64,000 nucleotides of DNA, taken from the NCBI RefSeq assembly GCF_000472785.1, contig NZ_AXAL01000012.1, positions 124,001 through 188,000 of the forward strand. The letters are read 5' to 3'. Shown one piece after another: positions 42,755 through 52,801 of the stretch. Source of the DNA: Mesorhizobium loti CJ3sym (lineage in GTDB: Bacteria > Pseudomonadota > Alphaproteobacteria > Rhizobiales > Rhizobiaceae). The position numbers were made by a program, and so were the translations under genes. Each line of letters opens with the position of its first letter. The stretch's first letter is position 1. The notes under the pieces were generated by a model. The model saw only the letters and a program-made list of their open reading frames with translations. It was not told the DNA's origin and made no database searches.

Positions 42755-45658
42755 ATGAAGCAGGTTTTCCTGGCGTTCACGGTGGTGCTTGCGGTTTTTG
42801 CCGGCGCGGCAGCGCCCGCCAAGGCCGAGCCGATCGTTAGCTATGCGCTCGACAACGGGCTGCAGGTGGTGCTGGTGCCGGACCATCGTGCGCCGAAGGT
42901 GGTGATGAACCTGCGCTACCGCGTCGGGTCGATGAATGAACCGGCTGGCCGCTCCGGCTTCGCCCATCTGTTCGAGCATCTGATGTTTTCCGGCACGCCG
43001 GCCTGGCCGAACGTGTTCGGCGCGCATGCCGCACTCGGCAACGAGATCAATGCCTGGACCACCGAGGACGGCACCGTGTTCTATGTCGACGGCCTGTCGT
43101 CGTCGCTGCCGATGATCCTGTCGCTGGAAGCCGACCGCATGGCTAATCTCGGCCGTTCGGTGACGCAGGCCAAGCTCGACCTGCAGCGTTCGGTGGTCAA
43201 GAACGAGATGCGCCAGAACGTGCTCGACAAGGCCGGCGCGTCGGGCTGGGAGGCCTTCTGGTCCGGGCTGTTCCCGAAGCCGCATCCCTATAGCCGCATG
43301 GTCATCGGTTCGGTCGCCGACCTCGATGCGGCAACGCTCGACGATGTCAGGGGTTTCTTCAACACCTACTATCTGCCCAACAATGCCGTGCTGGTGCTGG
43401 TCGGCGACCTCAAGGTCGATGACACCAAGGCGTTGATTGCCGACACGTTCGGCCGGGTACCGCGCGGCGCTGACGTGGCGCGGCCTAAAGTGCCGGAGCC
43501 GACGCAGGCCAAGCTGAAGCTGGTGCTGGAAGACCGCGTGCCGAGCCCCGTCGTCGTGGTCGGCTTCAGCGGCCCGGCGGCGCAGTCGCCTGACAATGGC
43601 GCGCTTAGCATCGCCGCCGAACTGCTCGGCAATGGCGACTATGGATTTCTGCGCAACCGGCTGGTCTCGCAACAGGGCATCGCCACCTACGCCAGCGCGA
43701 GCTGGACGGGCGGCCTGCTCGGCGGTCGCTTCACGTTCGAGGCGGGTGCGGCGGCTGGTGTTACGCCGGAAGCGCTGGAAAGCGCGATGAAATCGGCGTT
43801 CGCGGATTTCCAGAAGACGCCGCTTGATCCGGCTGATGTCGAACGCGCGCGCAACGGCATCTTGCAGGCGGCGCGGCTGGGCAACGAGGCGCTGAAGGAT
43901 CGCGCCGGCACCGTCTCCTACAATGCCGATATTCTTGGCGATGCGCAGAGCGCGCTCGTCGACGATCCGCGCGTCAAGAATGCCAGTGCCGCCGATATCG
44001 AAGCGACGATGAAGAGGCTGCTTAAACCCGAAGACGCCAGCGTGCTGGTGCTGAAGCCAGGCCCGCGTGGCGGCTATCCCGACGCGCTGATCGGATCGTC
44101 CGGCACGCCGCGGCCGTTCACAGCGCCGGAGCGGGTGGCAATCGACATTCCGAAGCATCCGGCCGGGCAAGCGCCTTCGGCGGTGTTGCCGGTCATGGAA
44201 ACGGCGACGCTCTCCAACGGCATCAAGCTCGTCCACTACACAATGCCGCAAGCGCCGATGGCCTATATCGCGGCGAGTGCCGAAGGCGGCTGGAACAGCG
44301 TGCCGGAAGGCAAGGAGGGGCTGCTGGAGCTTGCCGCCAGCATGGCGACCCGCGGCGCTGGTGAGCGTGGCTCGGCTGACTTCGCCAAGGCGACCAGCGA
44401 TATCGGCGCCGGGATCGGCTACCAGGCCGGTGCGCTGACCACGACGATGACGCTTGGCGTGCCGCCCGAAAAACTGGATCAAGGTCTGGGCCTGCTTGCC
44501 GACGCGGTGCTGAAGCCGCGTTTCGACAAGACCGAATGGGCCGTGCTGATGGCGCAGACGGTCGACTGGCTGAATGGGCGCGAGGCGGACCTGCCGGGCG
44601 TTGCCGGCCGCGTCGCGAAGGCAGCACTTATTCCGCAAGTGCCGGGCAAGGCCGCGGTCGACTGGTCGGCAAAGGCGCTGGCCTCGATCTCGCTCGACGA
44701 GGCGAAAGTCGCATTCAAGGCGGAGTTCACGCCGAAGACGGTGACCTTCTACAGCGTCGGCCCGCTGCCGGTCGCGACCGTCGCTGCCGGCCTCGAAAAA
44801 GCATTCGGCACATGGAAAAGCGACGCCGCCGGCTATGCCGCCGAGCCGTCGCCGGCAGCGCATTTCGGCGATGGCCAGAAGGTGCTGCTGGTGCCCGAAC
44901 CCGGCGCCAGCCAGTCGGCTCTGTTCGTGGCGCGACCGGCGCCCGGCACCGACGAAGGCGAGCGCGCGGAATCGACCGCTGTCGCCAATCTGCTCGGCGA
45001 TGATTTCTCCAGCCGGTTGAATTCGGTGATCCGCGAGGAGAAGGGCTATTCCTACGGCGTGTCGAGCTATTTGCTCAGCCCGATGAAGGCCGGTTCGGGC
45101 CTTGTCGTGGCAACGACCGTTGAGCGCGCCAACACCGGTCCTGCGATCACCGAAATCCTGAAAGGCTTTGCCGGACTGACCACCTTGCCGGTGGCGCAAG
45201 ATGAGGTCGATCGCACGGTGACGGTCTATCGCCGGGCGCTGGCCGGATCGGCGGAAACATCGGCCGGCCTGTTCGGCTCGCTGATTTCAGCGGTCGGCAG
45301 CGGTTCGACGCTGGAGGATCAGCAAAGCCGCATGACGGCGCGCACCCAGCTGACGCTCGATGCCGTGCAGAAACAGGGGCTGGCATTGTCGTCGCTGGAG
45401 CCGTCGCTGATCGTGGTTGCGGGTGATCCCGACGTGGTGATGCCGCAGCTTGCCGCGATCGGCCTCAAGCAGGTCGAGATCGTCAAGCGTGACGATGAAG
45501 GCGAGCAGACGGCCATGCGGGCGCTCGACCTTCTCGGCGCCAACAGCCAGGCGCCGTTGTCTGCTTCACCATGGCGGGTCGGCGATGGCGGCACGACGCG
45601 GGCGGTGCACTCTTGCGCCGGCGCCAAGGACTGCGGCGCACAGATCCACGCCGATTGA
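42755..45658 (+). CDS. Two-domain M16 family zinc metallopeptidase (pitrilysin/PqqL-like)
   Basis: 967 residues. A signal peptide (MKQVFLAFTVVLAVFAGAAA) precedes an active M16 half with the inverted zinc motif HLFEH at 71-75 and third-ligand candidate E151 (VVKNEMRQN). The second half (about 470-930) repeats the fold without the HxxEH motif (the matching place reads GKEGLLELAASM), as in clamshell M16 enzymes where the C-terminal half is inactive. It is probably a periplasmic peptidase degrading small peptides. ATG 42755 follows a GGGGGG tract by 5 bases. The TMEM43-like gene starts 62 bases downstream. Confidence 0.9.
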   Translation: MKQVFLAFTVVLAVFAGAAAPAKAEPIVSYALDNGLQVVLVPDHRAPKVVMNLRYRVGSMNEPAGRSGFAHLFEHLMFSGTPAWPNVFGAHAALGNEINAWTTEDGTVFYVDGLSSSLPMILSLEADRMANLGRSVTQAKLDLQRSVVKNEMRQNVLDKAGASGWEAFWSGLFPKPHPYSRMVIGSVADLDAATLDDVRGFFNTYYLPNNAVLVLVGDLKVDDTKALIADTFGRVPRGADVARPKVPEPTQAKLKLVLEDRVPSPVVVVGFSGPAAQSPDNGALSIAAELLGNGDYGFLRNRLVSQQGIATYASASWTGGLLGGRFTFEAGAAAGVTPEALESAMKSAFADFQKTPLDPADVERARNGILQAARLGNEALKDRAGTVSYNADILGDAQSALVDDPRVKNASAADIEATMKRLLKPEDASVLVLKPGPRGGYPDALIGSSGTPRPFTAPERVAIDIPKHPAGQAPSAVLPVMETATLSNGIKLVHYTMPQAPMAYIAASAEGGWNSVPEGKEGLLELAASMATRGAGERGSADFAKATSDIGAGIGYQAGALTTTMTLGVPPEKLDQGLGLLADAVLKPRFDKTEWAVLMAQTVDWLNGREADLPGVAGRVAKAALIPQVPGKAAVDWSAKALASISLDEAKVAFKAEFTPKTVTFYSVGPLPVATVAAGLEKAFGTWKSDAAGYAAEPSPAAHFGDGQKVLLVPEPGASQSALFVARPAPGTDEGERAESTAVANLLGDDFSSRLNSVIREEKGYSYGVSSYLLSPMKAGSGLVVATTVERANTGPAITEILKGFAGLTTLPVAQDEVDRTVTVYRRALAGSAETSAGLFGSLISAVGSGSTLEDQQSRMTARTQLTLDAVQKQGLALSSLEPSLIVVAGDPDVVMPQLAAIGLKQVEIVKRDDEGEQTAMRALDLLGANSQAPLSASPWRVGDGGTTRAVHSCAGAKDCGAQIHAD

Positions 45659-45720
45659 CGGCCCTAGGCGCGGCCGCCGGCCGTGCTTTATTTTTGTTAT
45701 CTTTGGTTTCGGGGGAAACG

Positions 45721-46914
45721 ATGAGCGATTCATTTCGGGAAGTTACATCTGTCTCGTGGTTCGGGCGGATCAAGCGCGCGGTCGGTGGGGTCATCTTCGG
45801 CTTGCTGTTGATCGTGCTGATGGTGATTGGGCTGTTCTGGAACGAGGGCCGCGCGGTGCAGACAGCGCGTTCGCTGGCCGAAGGGTCGGGCGCGGTCATT
45901 TCGGCCGGCGCCGACAGCGTCGATGCAGCCAATGACGGCAAGCTGGTGCATGTCAGCGGGCCGGTGACGGCGGATAGCGGCCTGTCGGATCCGGATTTCG
46001 GCATCGCGGCGCAGGGGCTGCGGCTGTCGCGCAGCGTCGAGATGTACCAGTGGAAGGAAGAATCCAAATCCGAGACCACCAAGAAGCTTGGCGGCGGCGA
46101 GGAGACGGAAACCACCTACAGCTATTCCAGGGTGTGGGACGACAAGCAGATCGACTCGTCGGATTTCAAGAAGCCGGACGGTCATCAGAATCCGCCAATG
46201 GCGATCCACAGCCGCGCCTTCCAGATCCCGCAAGGCAAGCTCGTTGCCTTCGATCTCGACACGCCGGTGCTCGATCGCATCGAAGGCGACAAGGACTACT
46301 CGCTGTCGGCCAATCAATCGGCGGCGATCAAGGCCGCCTATACCGGGACGAAGCCGCTCAGCATCGTCGATGGCAAAATCTATCTCGGCAGCGACAACAC
46401 AACACCCGCATTGGGTGACTATCGCATCGGCTATGAATTGGCGCCGCTCGGCGTGGTCAGCATTGTCGCGCGCCAGGCCGGCAGTCGGTTCGAGCCCTAC
46501 CAGACGCAAGCCGGCGATGCGCTGCTTATGGCCGATACCGGCCAGGTGCCGGCCGACAAGATGTTCGCCGAGGCGGTCAGCGCCAACACGCTGATCACCT
46601 GGCTGCTGCGCGCCGCCGGCCTGTTACTGCTGACCATTGGCTTTGCCCTGTTCCTCAGCCCGATTGGCGTGATCCTCGACGTCATTCCGTTCCTCGGCAG
46701 CATGGCGCGGATGGGAACCGGCATCATCGCCTTCATCATGGCGATCCTGGTCGGCATGACGACGATCGCGATTGCCTGGTTTTGGTATAGGCCGGTTCTG
46801 GCGGCAGGCATCCTGGCCGCCGGTGTCATCGCCGCGGCGGCGGTCTATTATCTCGGCCGGTCACGCAAGGCGGCCGCACCAATGGCCGCGCCGAGCCCCG
46901 GCGCTGCAACGTAG
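45721..46914 (+). CDS. TMEM43-family membrane protein
   Basis: 397 residues. It has an N-terminal membrane helix (AVGGVIFGLLLIVLMVIGLF), a long periplasmic loop (about 50-290) beginning with NEGRAVQTARSLAEGSGAVI, and three to four C-terminal helices, the layout of TMEM43 (DUF1625) proteins. Bacterial members have no settled role. ATG 45721 has GGGGGAA about 4-10 bases upstream. It follows the M16 peptidase gene and ends at a bidirectional terminator. Confidence 0.8.
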   Translation: MSDSFREVTSVSWFGRIKRAVGGVIFGLLLIVLMVIGLFWNEGRAVQTARSLAEGSGAVISAGADSVDAANDGKLVHVSGPVTADSGLSDPDFGIAAQGLRLSRSVEMYQWKEESKSETTKKLGGGEETETTYSYSRVWDDKQIDSSDFKKPDGHQNPPMAIHSRAFQIPQGKLVAFDLDTPVLDRIEGDKDYSLSANQSAAIKAAYTGTKPLSIVDGKIYLGSDNTTPALGDYRIGYELAPLGVVSIVARQAGSRFEPYQTQAGDALLMADTGQVPADKMFAEAVSANTLITWLLRAAGLLLLTIGFALFLSPIGVILDVIPFLGSMARMGTGIIAFIMAILVGMTTIAIAWFWYRPVLAAGILAAGVIAAAAVYYLGRSRKAAAPMAAPSPGAAT

Positions 46915-46920
46915 CTTGCA

Positions 46921-46949
46921 AAAAAGGGCGGCCATGTGCCGCCCTTTTT
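46921..46949. terminator. Bidirectional rho-independent terminator
   Basis: A-run, 7-bp GC stem GGGCGGC (46926-46932) with GCCGCCC (46938-46944), then a T-run (46945-46949). It is symmetric and lies between the convergent TMEM43-like gene and the deacetylase-family gene, so it can end both transcripts. Confidence 0.9.
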
Positions 46950-46989
46950 CGTTCATACCTGTCGTGCCAGCCTGTACTCGCGGGCAGGC

Positions 46990-48021
46990 TTACCGATCCT
47001 CGAAACCGGTCAGCACGCCGACGGCGTTGACGCCGATCTCCTCGACGGCATAGCCGCCTTCCATGACGAACAGCGTCGGTAGGCCGAGCCTGGCGATGCG
47101 ACGGCCGATCTTGGGGTAGTCCGCGCTCTTCAGCTTGAACTGGCTGATCGGGTCCTTCTCGAACGTGTCGACGCCGAGCGAGATAACGACGATGTCGGGT
47201 GCGTAGGCGGCGAGCTTGCCGCAGGCGTCCTCAAGCGAGGCATTCCAGGCGTCCCAGCCGGTGCCGAACGGCATGGGATAATTGATGTTGAAACCTTCGC
47301 CGGCACCTGCGCCGCGTTCATCGGCATGGCCGAGGAAGAACGGATATTCGACCATGGGATCGCCATGCAGGTTGAGGACCTGCACGTCGGCGCGGTCGTA
47401 GAAGATCTCCTGCGTGCCGTTGCCATGGTGGTAGTCGACATCGAGGATCGAGACTTTGTTGGCACCCTGGTCGAGGAACCACTGCGCGGCCACTGCGGCG
47501 TTGTTGATATAGCAATAGCCGCCCATGAAGCCGGCCCCGGCATGGTGTCCCGGCGGACGGCAGAGCGCGAAGGCCGATCTTTCGCCGCCCTTGACCAGGC
47601 CGGCGGCGGTCAGCGCGACGTCATAAGAGGACTTGATCGCGGCCCAGGTGCCTTCGACGAAGGTGGCGCCGCCGTCGAAGGAATAGTATCCGAGCAAGGC
47701 GTCGATGCGCTTGGGCGGCACGTCGCCGCGCAGGCCGCGCGTCGGCCAGGTGAACGGCATGGCCGTGCCGCTGAGGCCCGCGTCCACCCATTGCGGCCAG
47801 ACCGTCGGCAGGAAGTCGATGTAGTCTGATTTGTGGATACGCTTGGCGGCGGCAAGGTCATGCTCGAGCGGCAGAACGATCGGACCGAGCTTCTCGCTTT
47901 CGACCCGCGCCTTGATGAATTCGGCCCGCGAAGGCTTTTCAAAACCCGGCACGATGGCTGATGTGACCAATTCCATCTGGCCGGCATGGCCAGCATGAAG
48001 CGGCGAATAGACAGTCTTCAT
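46990..48021 (-). CDS. Histone-deacetylase-family amidohydrolase (acetylpolyamine amidohydrolase-like)
   Basis: 343 residues. The class II HDAC/AphA core is clear: RPPGHHAGAGFMGGYCYINN holds the tandem His charge relay, and ILDVDYHHGNGTQEIFY holds the zinc-binding Asp and His. ISLGVDTFEKDPISQFKL supplies the third ligand region. The bacterial group hydrolyses acetylpolyamines or related acylamides in the cytoplasm. It is followed upstream by a TetR gene 23 bases away on the same strand, and by polyamine-type transport genes beyond. The exact substrate is not readable from sequence. Confidence 0.85.
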   Translation of the reverse strand: MKTVYSPLHAGHAGQMELVTSAIVPGFEKPSRAEFIKARVESEKLGPIVLPLEHDLAAAKRIHKSDYIDFLPTVWPQWVDAGLSGTAMPFTWPTRGLRGDVPPKRIDALLGYYSFDGGATFVEGTWAAIKSSYDVALTAAGLVKGGERSAFALCRPPGHHAGAGFMGGYCYINNAAVAAQWFLDQGANKVSILDVDYHHGNGTQEIFYDRADVQVLNLHGDPMVEYPFFLGHADERGAGAGEGFNINYPMPFGTGWDAWNASLEDACGKLAAYAPDIVVISLGVDTFEKDPISQFKLKSADYPKIGRRIARLGLPTLFVMEGGYAVEEIGVNAVGVLTGFEDR

Positions 48022-48044
48022 AAGGGTCCTCTCAAGGTGCGAAA

Positions 48045-48698
48045 TCAGTCAAGGTTGAGATAGGGGCTCACCAGAGCCAGCCACATGGATTCGACATCGT
48101 CCTCGATGAGGTCGAATGTCTTGCGATCTCTTTTCATGCCGACAAGCCGGCAGGCGTGCCCGACCTCCATCATCACCAGGCCGAGCCGTTTGGCGATCTT
48201 GTCTTCCAGCGCAGGGTTCACGTGTCGCAGCCAGGCGGCGTAAAGCGCGATGATCTGCTCGTCATATTCGTCCTGGATAGGCCTGAGGTCGGCATTGCCT
48301 GAAATGGCCTCGATCACCGGCATCAGGGTGGCGTTCTCGAGATATATCCTGGAGGTATCGATGAAGAGCTTGCGCACTTCCTGCCGGAACTCTTCGCGGT
48401 TGGTGGGCCGGGCGACCTTGATGCGCTTCGCGATCACCTCGGGAAAGGAGGACAGCCAGCGCCGGGCGAGGTCTAGAAGAATGGCTTCCTTGTTTGGAAA
48501 GTATTGGTAGATCGAACCGACCGACAGGCCCGCGCGCTGCGCAATGGCGAGCGTCGTCGGCGTCCTGGTTCCTTGCTCGCGCGTCAAGATCAGCGCCGCG
48601 TCGAGAATCCGGTCGACCACCTTGCTCGACCGTTGCTGGCGCGGCTGCTTGCGCGGTTCGAGCGCTATTTTGGTTTTGCGATCGAGACTGCGCTTCAC
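48045..48698 (-). CDS. TetR/AcrR-family transcriptional regulator
   Basis: 217 residues from GTG 48698, which has AGGA about 9 bases upstream. The longer frame (to 48803) adds a Cys/Arg-rich extension unlike TetR proteins. The helix-turn-helix (TTLAIAQRAGLSVGSIYQYF PNKE region, about 48-70) is preceded by a basic tail. It is co-directional with and 23 bases upstream of the deacetylase gene and divergent from the amidohydrolase, so it probably controls both sides. Ligand unknown, perhaps an acylated amine. Confidence 0.82.
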   Translation of the reverse strand: MKRSLDRKTKIALEPRKQPRQQRSSKVVDRILDAALILTREQGTRTPTTLAIAQRAGLSVGSIYQYFPNKEAILLDLARRWLSSFPEVIAKRIKVARPTNREEFRQEVRKLFIDTSRIYLENATLMPVIEAISGNADLRPIQDEYDEQIIALYAAWLRHVNPALEDKIAKRLGLVMMEVGHACRLVGMKRDRKTFDLIEDDVESMWLALVSPYLNLD

Positions 48699-48776
48699 TG
48701 CTTGATGTCCTCGTTCCCCGCCCGGTCTCACCACAGGCGAAGGGTGCTGTCCACAATACATTCTAAATTCCGCATG

Positions 48777-48806
48777 TTGACAAACGCGAATAATCAGTCG
48801 CATTCT
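48777..48806 (+). promoter_or_regulatory. Weak candidate promoter for the amidohydrolase gene
   Basis: A consensus -35 TTGACA (48777-48782) is followed after 18 bases by CATTCT, a poor -10. The site lies in the 257-base gap between the divergent tetR and amidohydrolase genes. Only the -35 is convincing. Confidence 0.25.
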
Positions 48807-48955
48807 TTATCCACGCTGTCTCTTGGGATCACAAGGGGAATTTCGAAGGCAGCGGACTGGCATCGTTTTTGTTCCGTGGCGCTGCTCCGGTGGAGTGCAG
48901 GTCGTTGAGCGCAGGACTGTCGGTCTCAATCGGTCATCAAAAGCGCGGAGTCGCG

Positions 48956-50629
48956 ATGTCTGTCACGGGTGCTGGTCGTAGTGCGGATCTGATCGTCATC
49001 AACGGTCGTGTGTTGACCATGGACGGTGACAATCCCACCGCCGAGGCCGTTGCCGTCAAGGACGGCACCATCATCGCCATCGGCAGCCGCGCTGCAATCG
49101 AAGAGCTCAAGGGAACGGCCACACAGGTAATCGATGCCAGGGGCGGTTCAGTCCTGCCCGGTTTCATCGAAGCCCATATGCATCTGTTCGGCGGCGCGGC
49201 TGAACTCGACAATCTGCATCTGGCTGGCGTGCATGGCTTCGACGCCTTGCGCGATGCTATCCAGTCTTTTGCCGCGGCGCGGCCCAACGCCAGGCTTCTG
49301 ATCGGCGCTGGCGTCGATTATGCGATCCTGCCCGAGCCGGTCACGCGCCACCATCTCGACCAAATCATCCCCGATCGCCCGTTCGCCATGTCGGCCTCCG
49401 ACCATCATACGATGTGGGCGAACACCAAGGCGCTGGAAGAGGCGGGCCTACTGCATGGCAGGGAATTGGGACCGGGCAATGAGATCGTGATGGGTGCCGA
49501 TGGCCTCGCGGCGGGCGAATTGCGCGAGGGCGAGGCTTTCGGTCCGATCCTGGAGCACTTCGGGCAGAACCGCACACGGCTCGGTCTTACGGGCGGTGAG
49601 CCGGAACCCTATCCGTCCGCCGAAGAGCTTGCCGCCGATCGGGATCTGATGCATCGCGGCCTGGAATGGTGCGCCCGCCACGGCATCACATCGATCCAGA
49701 ACATGGATGGCAACCTCTACCAGCTCGAGCTGCTTGCCGGCCTGGAGCAAGAGGGGCGGCTCTTATGCCGTACAAAAATCCCGTTCCATTTCAAGAACTT
49801 CATGGAGCTGGGGATGCTTGAAAAAGCGTCTGCCATGGCCGCGACCTACAAGTCCGAATGGCTGTCCTCGGGCATGGTCAAGGTGTTTTATGACGGCGTG
49901 CTCGATTCCTGGACCGCCGTGATGGTCGACGACTATGCCGACCGTCCCGGCTGGCGCGGCGAGCCATTGTTCACGCCCGAGCACTTCGCGGAGGTGGCGG
50001 TGGAGGCCGACCGCAGAGGTCTGCAGATCGCCGTTCACTCGATCGGTGACGGCGCGGTCCGCGCAGTGCTCGACGGTTATCAGGCGGCCCAAAAGGCAAA
50101 TGGCAAGCGGGACAGACGTCACCGCGTCGAGCATATCGAGGTCACCACCCCGACGGATGTGCCGCGGTTCGCCGAACTTGGCGTCATCGCTTCGATGCAA
50201 CCGCCGCATCCGCCCGGCGCCATGAACTTTCCGCTGGAGCCGACGATTTCGCGCATCGGCCGCGACAGGTGGCCGCTGAGCTATGCCTGGCGCACGCTGA
50301 AGGACGCTGGCGCCCGGGTCGTGTTCGCCTCCGACTGGCCAGTCTCGCCGGTTGATCCGATCCTGGGCATCCAAGCAGCGGTCATGCGCAAACCTTGGGC
50401 AGAAGGCCTGCCGGACCAGAGTTTCTCGCTGCATGAAGCGCTTGCCGGCTATACGGTCGAGGGCGCCTACAGCGAATTCATGGAAGACCGCAAGGGCGTG
50501 CTGAAGCTGGGTTATCTGGCGGATCTCGTCGTTTTGTCGGCCGATATCGAGAGGACTGCCCCGGAAGCGTTGCATACGGTGCGGCCGGTGACGACCATCT
50601 GTGGCGGCAAAATCACCTACCAAGCCTGA
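48956..50629 (+). CDS. Amidohydrolase family 3 (YtcJ-like metal-dependent hydrolase)
   Basis: 557 residues. The TIM-barrel amidohydrolase metal motif HMHLFGG follows VLPGFIEA near residue 72. Later blocks AVHSIGDGAVRAVLDGY and VFASDWPVSPVDP supply the remaining ligands. A C-terminal composite domain ends in TICGGKITY. YtcJ/AER-type enzymes hydrolyse N-acyl or amide bonds of small molecules. ATG 48956 has GGAG 6 bases upstream. It is divergent from the TetR gene and precedes the Pot-type importer by 142 bases. Confidence 0.85.
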   Translation: MSVTGAGRSADLIVINGRVLTMDGDNPTAEAVAVKDGTIIAIGSRAAIEELKGTATQVIDARGGSVLPGFIEAHMHLFGGAAELDNLHLAGVHGFDALRDAIQSFAAARPNARLLIGAGVDYAILPEPVTRHHLDQIIPDRPFAMSASDHHTMWANTKALEEAGLLHGRELGPGNEIVMGADGLAAGELREGEAFGPILEHFGQNRTRLGLTGGEPEPYPSAEELAADRDLMHRGLEWCARHGITSIQNMDGNLYQLELLAGLEQEGRLLCRTKIPFHFKNFMELGMLEKASAMAATYKSEWLSSGMVKVFYDGVLDSWTAVMVDDYADRPGWRGEPLFTPEHFAEVAVEADRRGLQIAVHSIGDGAVRAVLDGYQAAQKANGKRDRRHRVEHIEVTTPTDVPRFAELGVIASMQPPHPPGAMNFPLEPTISRIGRDRWPLSYAWRTLKDAGARVVFASDWPVSPVDPILGIQAAVMRKPWAEGLPDQSFSLHEALAGYTVEGAYSEFMEDRKGVLKLGYLADLVVLSADIERTAPEALHTVRPVTTICGGKITYQA

Positions 50630-50771
50630 CTGTGGCATGGGGCTTGCTAAGCCAAGACCACTAACTGAACTGTGATTCAATGCCGGGCTTGCCAACATAC
50701 CGGGCGTATGATCACATCCAACAGGGGAACAGCTCCGCCAGCAAGAGCGGGGTCAACGATGAGGCGTAATC

Positions 50772-51872
50772 GTGCCGGACAAACCGGATCGGAATGCGAT
50801 TGAAGTAGTAAACGTCAGCAAAATTTTCGGATCGGGTGAGGGGCAGGTCGCTGCCCTCGACACGGTCTCGGTATCGATCCGCGAGAATGAGTTCTTCACA
50901 CTGCTGGGACCATCCGGCTGCGGAAAAACGACTTTGTTGCGGCTAATAGCCGGCTTTGATTTTCCGAGTGCCGGCGAAATCCTGCTCTACGGACAGGACA
51001 TCGCGCCGCTGCCGCCGTTCAAGCGGCCAGTCAACACCGTCTTCCAATCCTATGCGCTGTTTCCCCACATGACGGTGGCCGACAATATCGGCTTCGGCCT
51101 GGAAATGCTGGGCAAGCCGAAGGCGGAGATTGCGGCGCGCGTCGCCCAGATGCTGAAACTGGTCAAGATGGAAGCGCTGAGCAATCGCCGCACCAGCCAG
51201 ATCTCCGGCGGCCAGCAACAGCGCGTGGCGCTGGCGCGGGCGCTCGCACCACAGCCGAAGGTGCTCTTGCTCGACGAGCCGCTCTCCGCGCTCGATTACA
51301 AGCTGCGCAAGGAAATGCAGATCGAGCTGAAGAGGCTGCAGCACGAGACCGGGATCACCTTCATCTTCGTCACCCACGACCAGGAAGAAGCGCTGACCAT
51401 GTCGGACCGCATCGCTGTCATGTCGGCGGGCAAGATCCTGCAGGTAGGCGCGCCGCGCGACATCTACGACCGGCCGGCCGAACGCTTCGTCGCCGACTTC
51501 ATCGGCGAGACCAATTTCCTCAAGGGTACCGTGGTGTCGAAGAAATCCGGCGTCGCCACCGTAAAGCTCGCCTCCGGCGCAACCGTGGCGGCAGGGTTCC
51601 CGGAGAACTTCGATCCCTCTGGCGCAGTCACGGTCGTGGTGCGGCCGGAGCATGCGGATCTGATCGCCGATGTGTCCAAGGGCACGGTCTCAGGAACCCT
51701 GGCGAATGTCGTCTATTTCGGCACCGACACGCACTACCACGTCAAGCTCGATGGCGGTGACAACTTCATCGTGCGTTACCAGAACAGCCGGTCCGGCGCA
51801 GTGACATTCGAGACGGGCGCCAAGGTGGGCATCGTCTTCGAGGACGACGGCGCGCGGATACTGAAGGACTGA
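50772..51872 (+). CDS. potA: Polyamine-type ABC transporter ATP-binding protein PotA
   Basis: 366 residues. Walker [10 protein letters not shown], the ABC signature [14 protein letters not shown] and Walker [13 protein letters not shown] are complete. A TOBE domain lies at about 285-360. It powers uptake of polyamines or similar amines. GTG 50772 has GAGG 7 bases upstream. Its stop overlaps potB by one base (TGATG). It is first gene of a four-gene importer operon. Confidence 0.9.
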   Translation: MPDKPDRNAIEVVNVSKIFGSGEGQVAALDTVSVSIRENEFFTLLGPSGCGKTTLLRLIAGFDFPSAGEILLYGQDIAPLPPFKRPVNTVFQSYALFPHMTVADNIGFGLEMLGKPKAEIAARVAQMLKLVKMEALSNRRTSQISGGQQQRVALARALAPQPKVLLLDEPLSALDYKLRKEMQIELKRLQHETGITFIFVTHDQEEALTMSDRIAVMSAGKILQVGAPRDIYDRPAERFVADFIGETNFLKGTVVSKKSGVATVKLASGATVAAGFPENFDPSGAVTVVVRPEHADLIADVSKGTVSGTLANVVYFGTDTHYHVKLDGGDNFIVRYQNSRSGAVTFETGAKVGIVFEDDGARILKD

Positions 51873-52801
51873 TGACAATGGCGCTTTCCCAAGCCGCGTT
51901 GTTCGAAGCCAAGGCCGAGAAAGCAAGCGCCAGGCGCAACCGCCTGCTTTCCTTGCCGGCGCTGATCGTCATCGGCGTTTTCGGCGTGCTGCCGCTGCTG
52001 ATCATCCTGGTCTATTCGTTTCTCCAGGCCGCGCCCTACGGCGGCGTGCAATGGAAGTTTTCGACGGACGCCTATCTGAACTTCCTGTTTCAGCAGGATA
52101 TTTTTGACGACACGCTGCAGTTCACGCCGGATTTCCTGATCATCTATCTGCGCTCGTTTCTGTTCGCCGTGGTGACGACGGTCATCTGCCTGTTGCTGGG
52201 TTTCCCGACCGCCTACTTCATGGCCACGCGCACGCCGGCGCAGCGCAACTGGTGGGTGCTGCTGATCACCATCCCGTTCTGGTCGAACCTTCTGGTGCGC
52301 ACGCTGGCCATCATGTTCATCATCCGCGACGAAGGTCTCATCAACAACCTACTGATCGGGCTTGGCGTGATCGATAAGCCGATCACCATGCTTTACACCA
52401 ACTTTGCTATCCAGCTCGGCCTGCTCTACTCGTTCCTGCCGTTCATGATCCTGCCGCTCTATGCCAGCCTGGAAAAACTGGATTTCCGGCTGGTCGAGGC
52501 GGCCAACGACCTTTACGCGACACGCCGGCAAGTTCTTTGGCGGATAATCATTCCGCTGTCGCTGCCCGGCATCATCGCCGGCTGTCTGCTCGTCTTCATC
52601 CCAGCGCTCGGCGCTTATGTGACGCCGCTGATCCTTGGCGGCGGCATCCATCTGATGATCGGCGATCTCATCGCCCAGCAATTCGGTTCCGGGCGCAACT
52701 GGCCGCTCGGCTGCGCTCAAGCGCTGATCCTGATGGCCGCGGTGCTGGTCGCCCTCTACTTCTATGTTCGCACCACGTCGGGGAAGATCCAGCATGGCTG
52801 A
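51872..52801 (+). CDS. potB: Polyamine-type ABC transporter permease PotB
   Basis: 309 residues with six membrane helices. The permease EAA loop (LVEAANDLYATRRQVLWRII) contacts the ATPase. The first helix LPALIVIGVFGVLPLLIILV and the FWSNLLVRTLAIMFII segment are typical of PotB/PotH. ATG 51872 overlaps the potA stop; ATG 51878 is also possible. The 3' end overlaps potC by 8 bases. Confidence 0.9.
   Translation: MTMALSQAALFEAKAEKASARRNRLLSLPALIVIGVFGVLPLLIILVYSFLQAAPYGGVQWKFSTDAYLNFLFQQDIFDDTLQFTPDFLIIYLRSFLFAVVTTVICLLLGFPTAYFMATRTPAQRNWWVLLITIPFWSNLLVRTLAIMFIIRDEGLINNLLIGLGVIDKPITMLYTNFAIQLGLLYSFLPFMILPLYASLEKLDFRLVEAANDLYATRRQVLWRIIIPLSLPGIIAGCLLVFIPALGAYVTPLILGGGIHLMIGDLIAQQFGSGRNWPLGCAQALILMAAVLVALYFYVRTTSGKIQHG

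Noticed and set aside
42500-45199. 899-codon open frame on the minus strand
   Set aside because: It lies fully antisense to the M16 peptidase gene, which has clear motifs. Its product is Arg/His-rich without domains, as expected for the opposite strand of GC-rich coding DNA.
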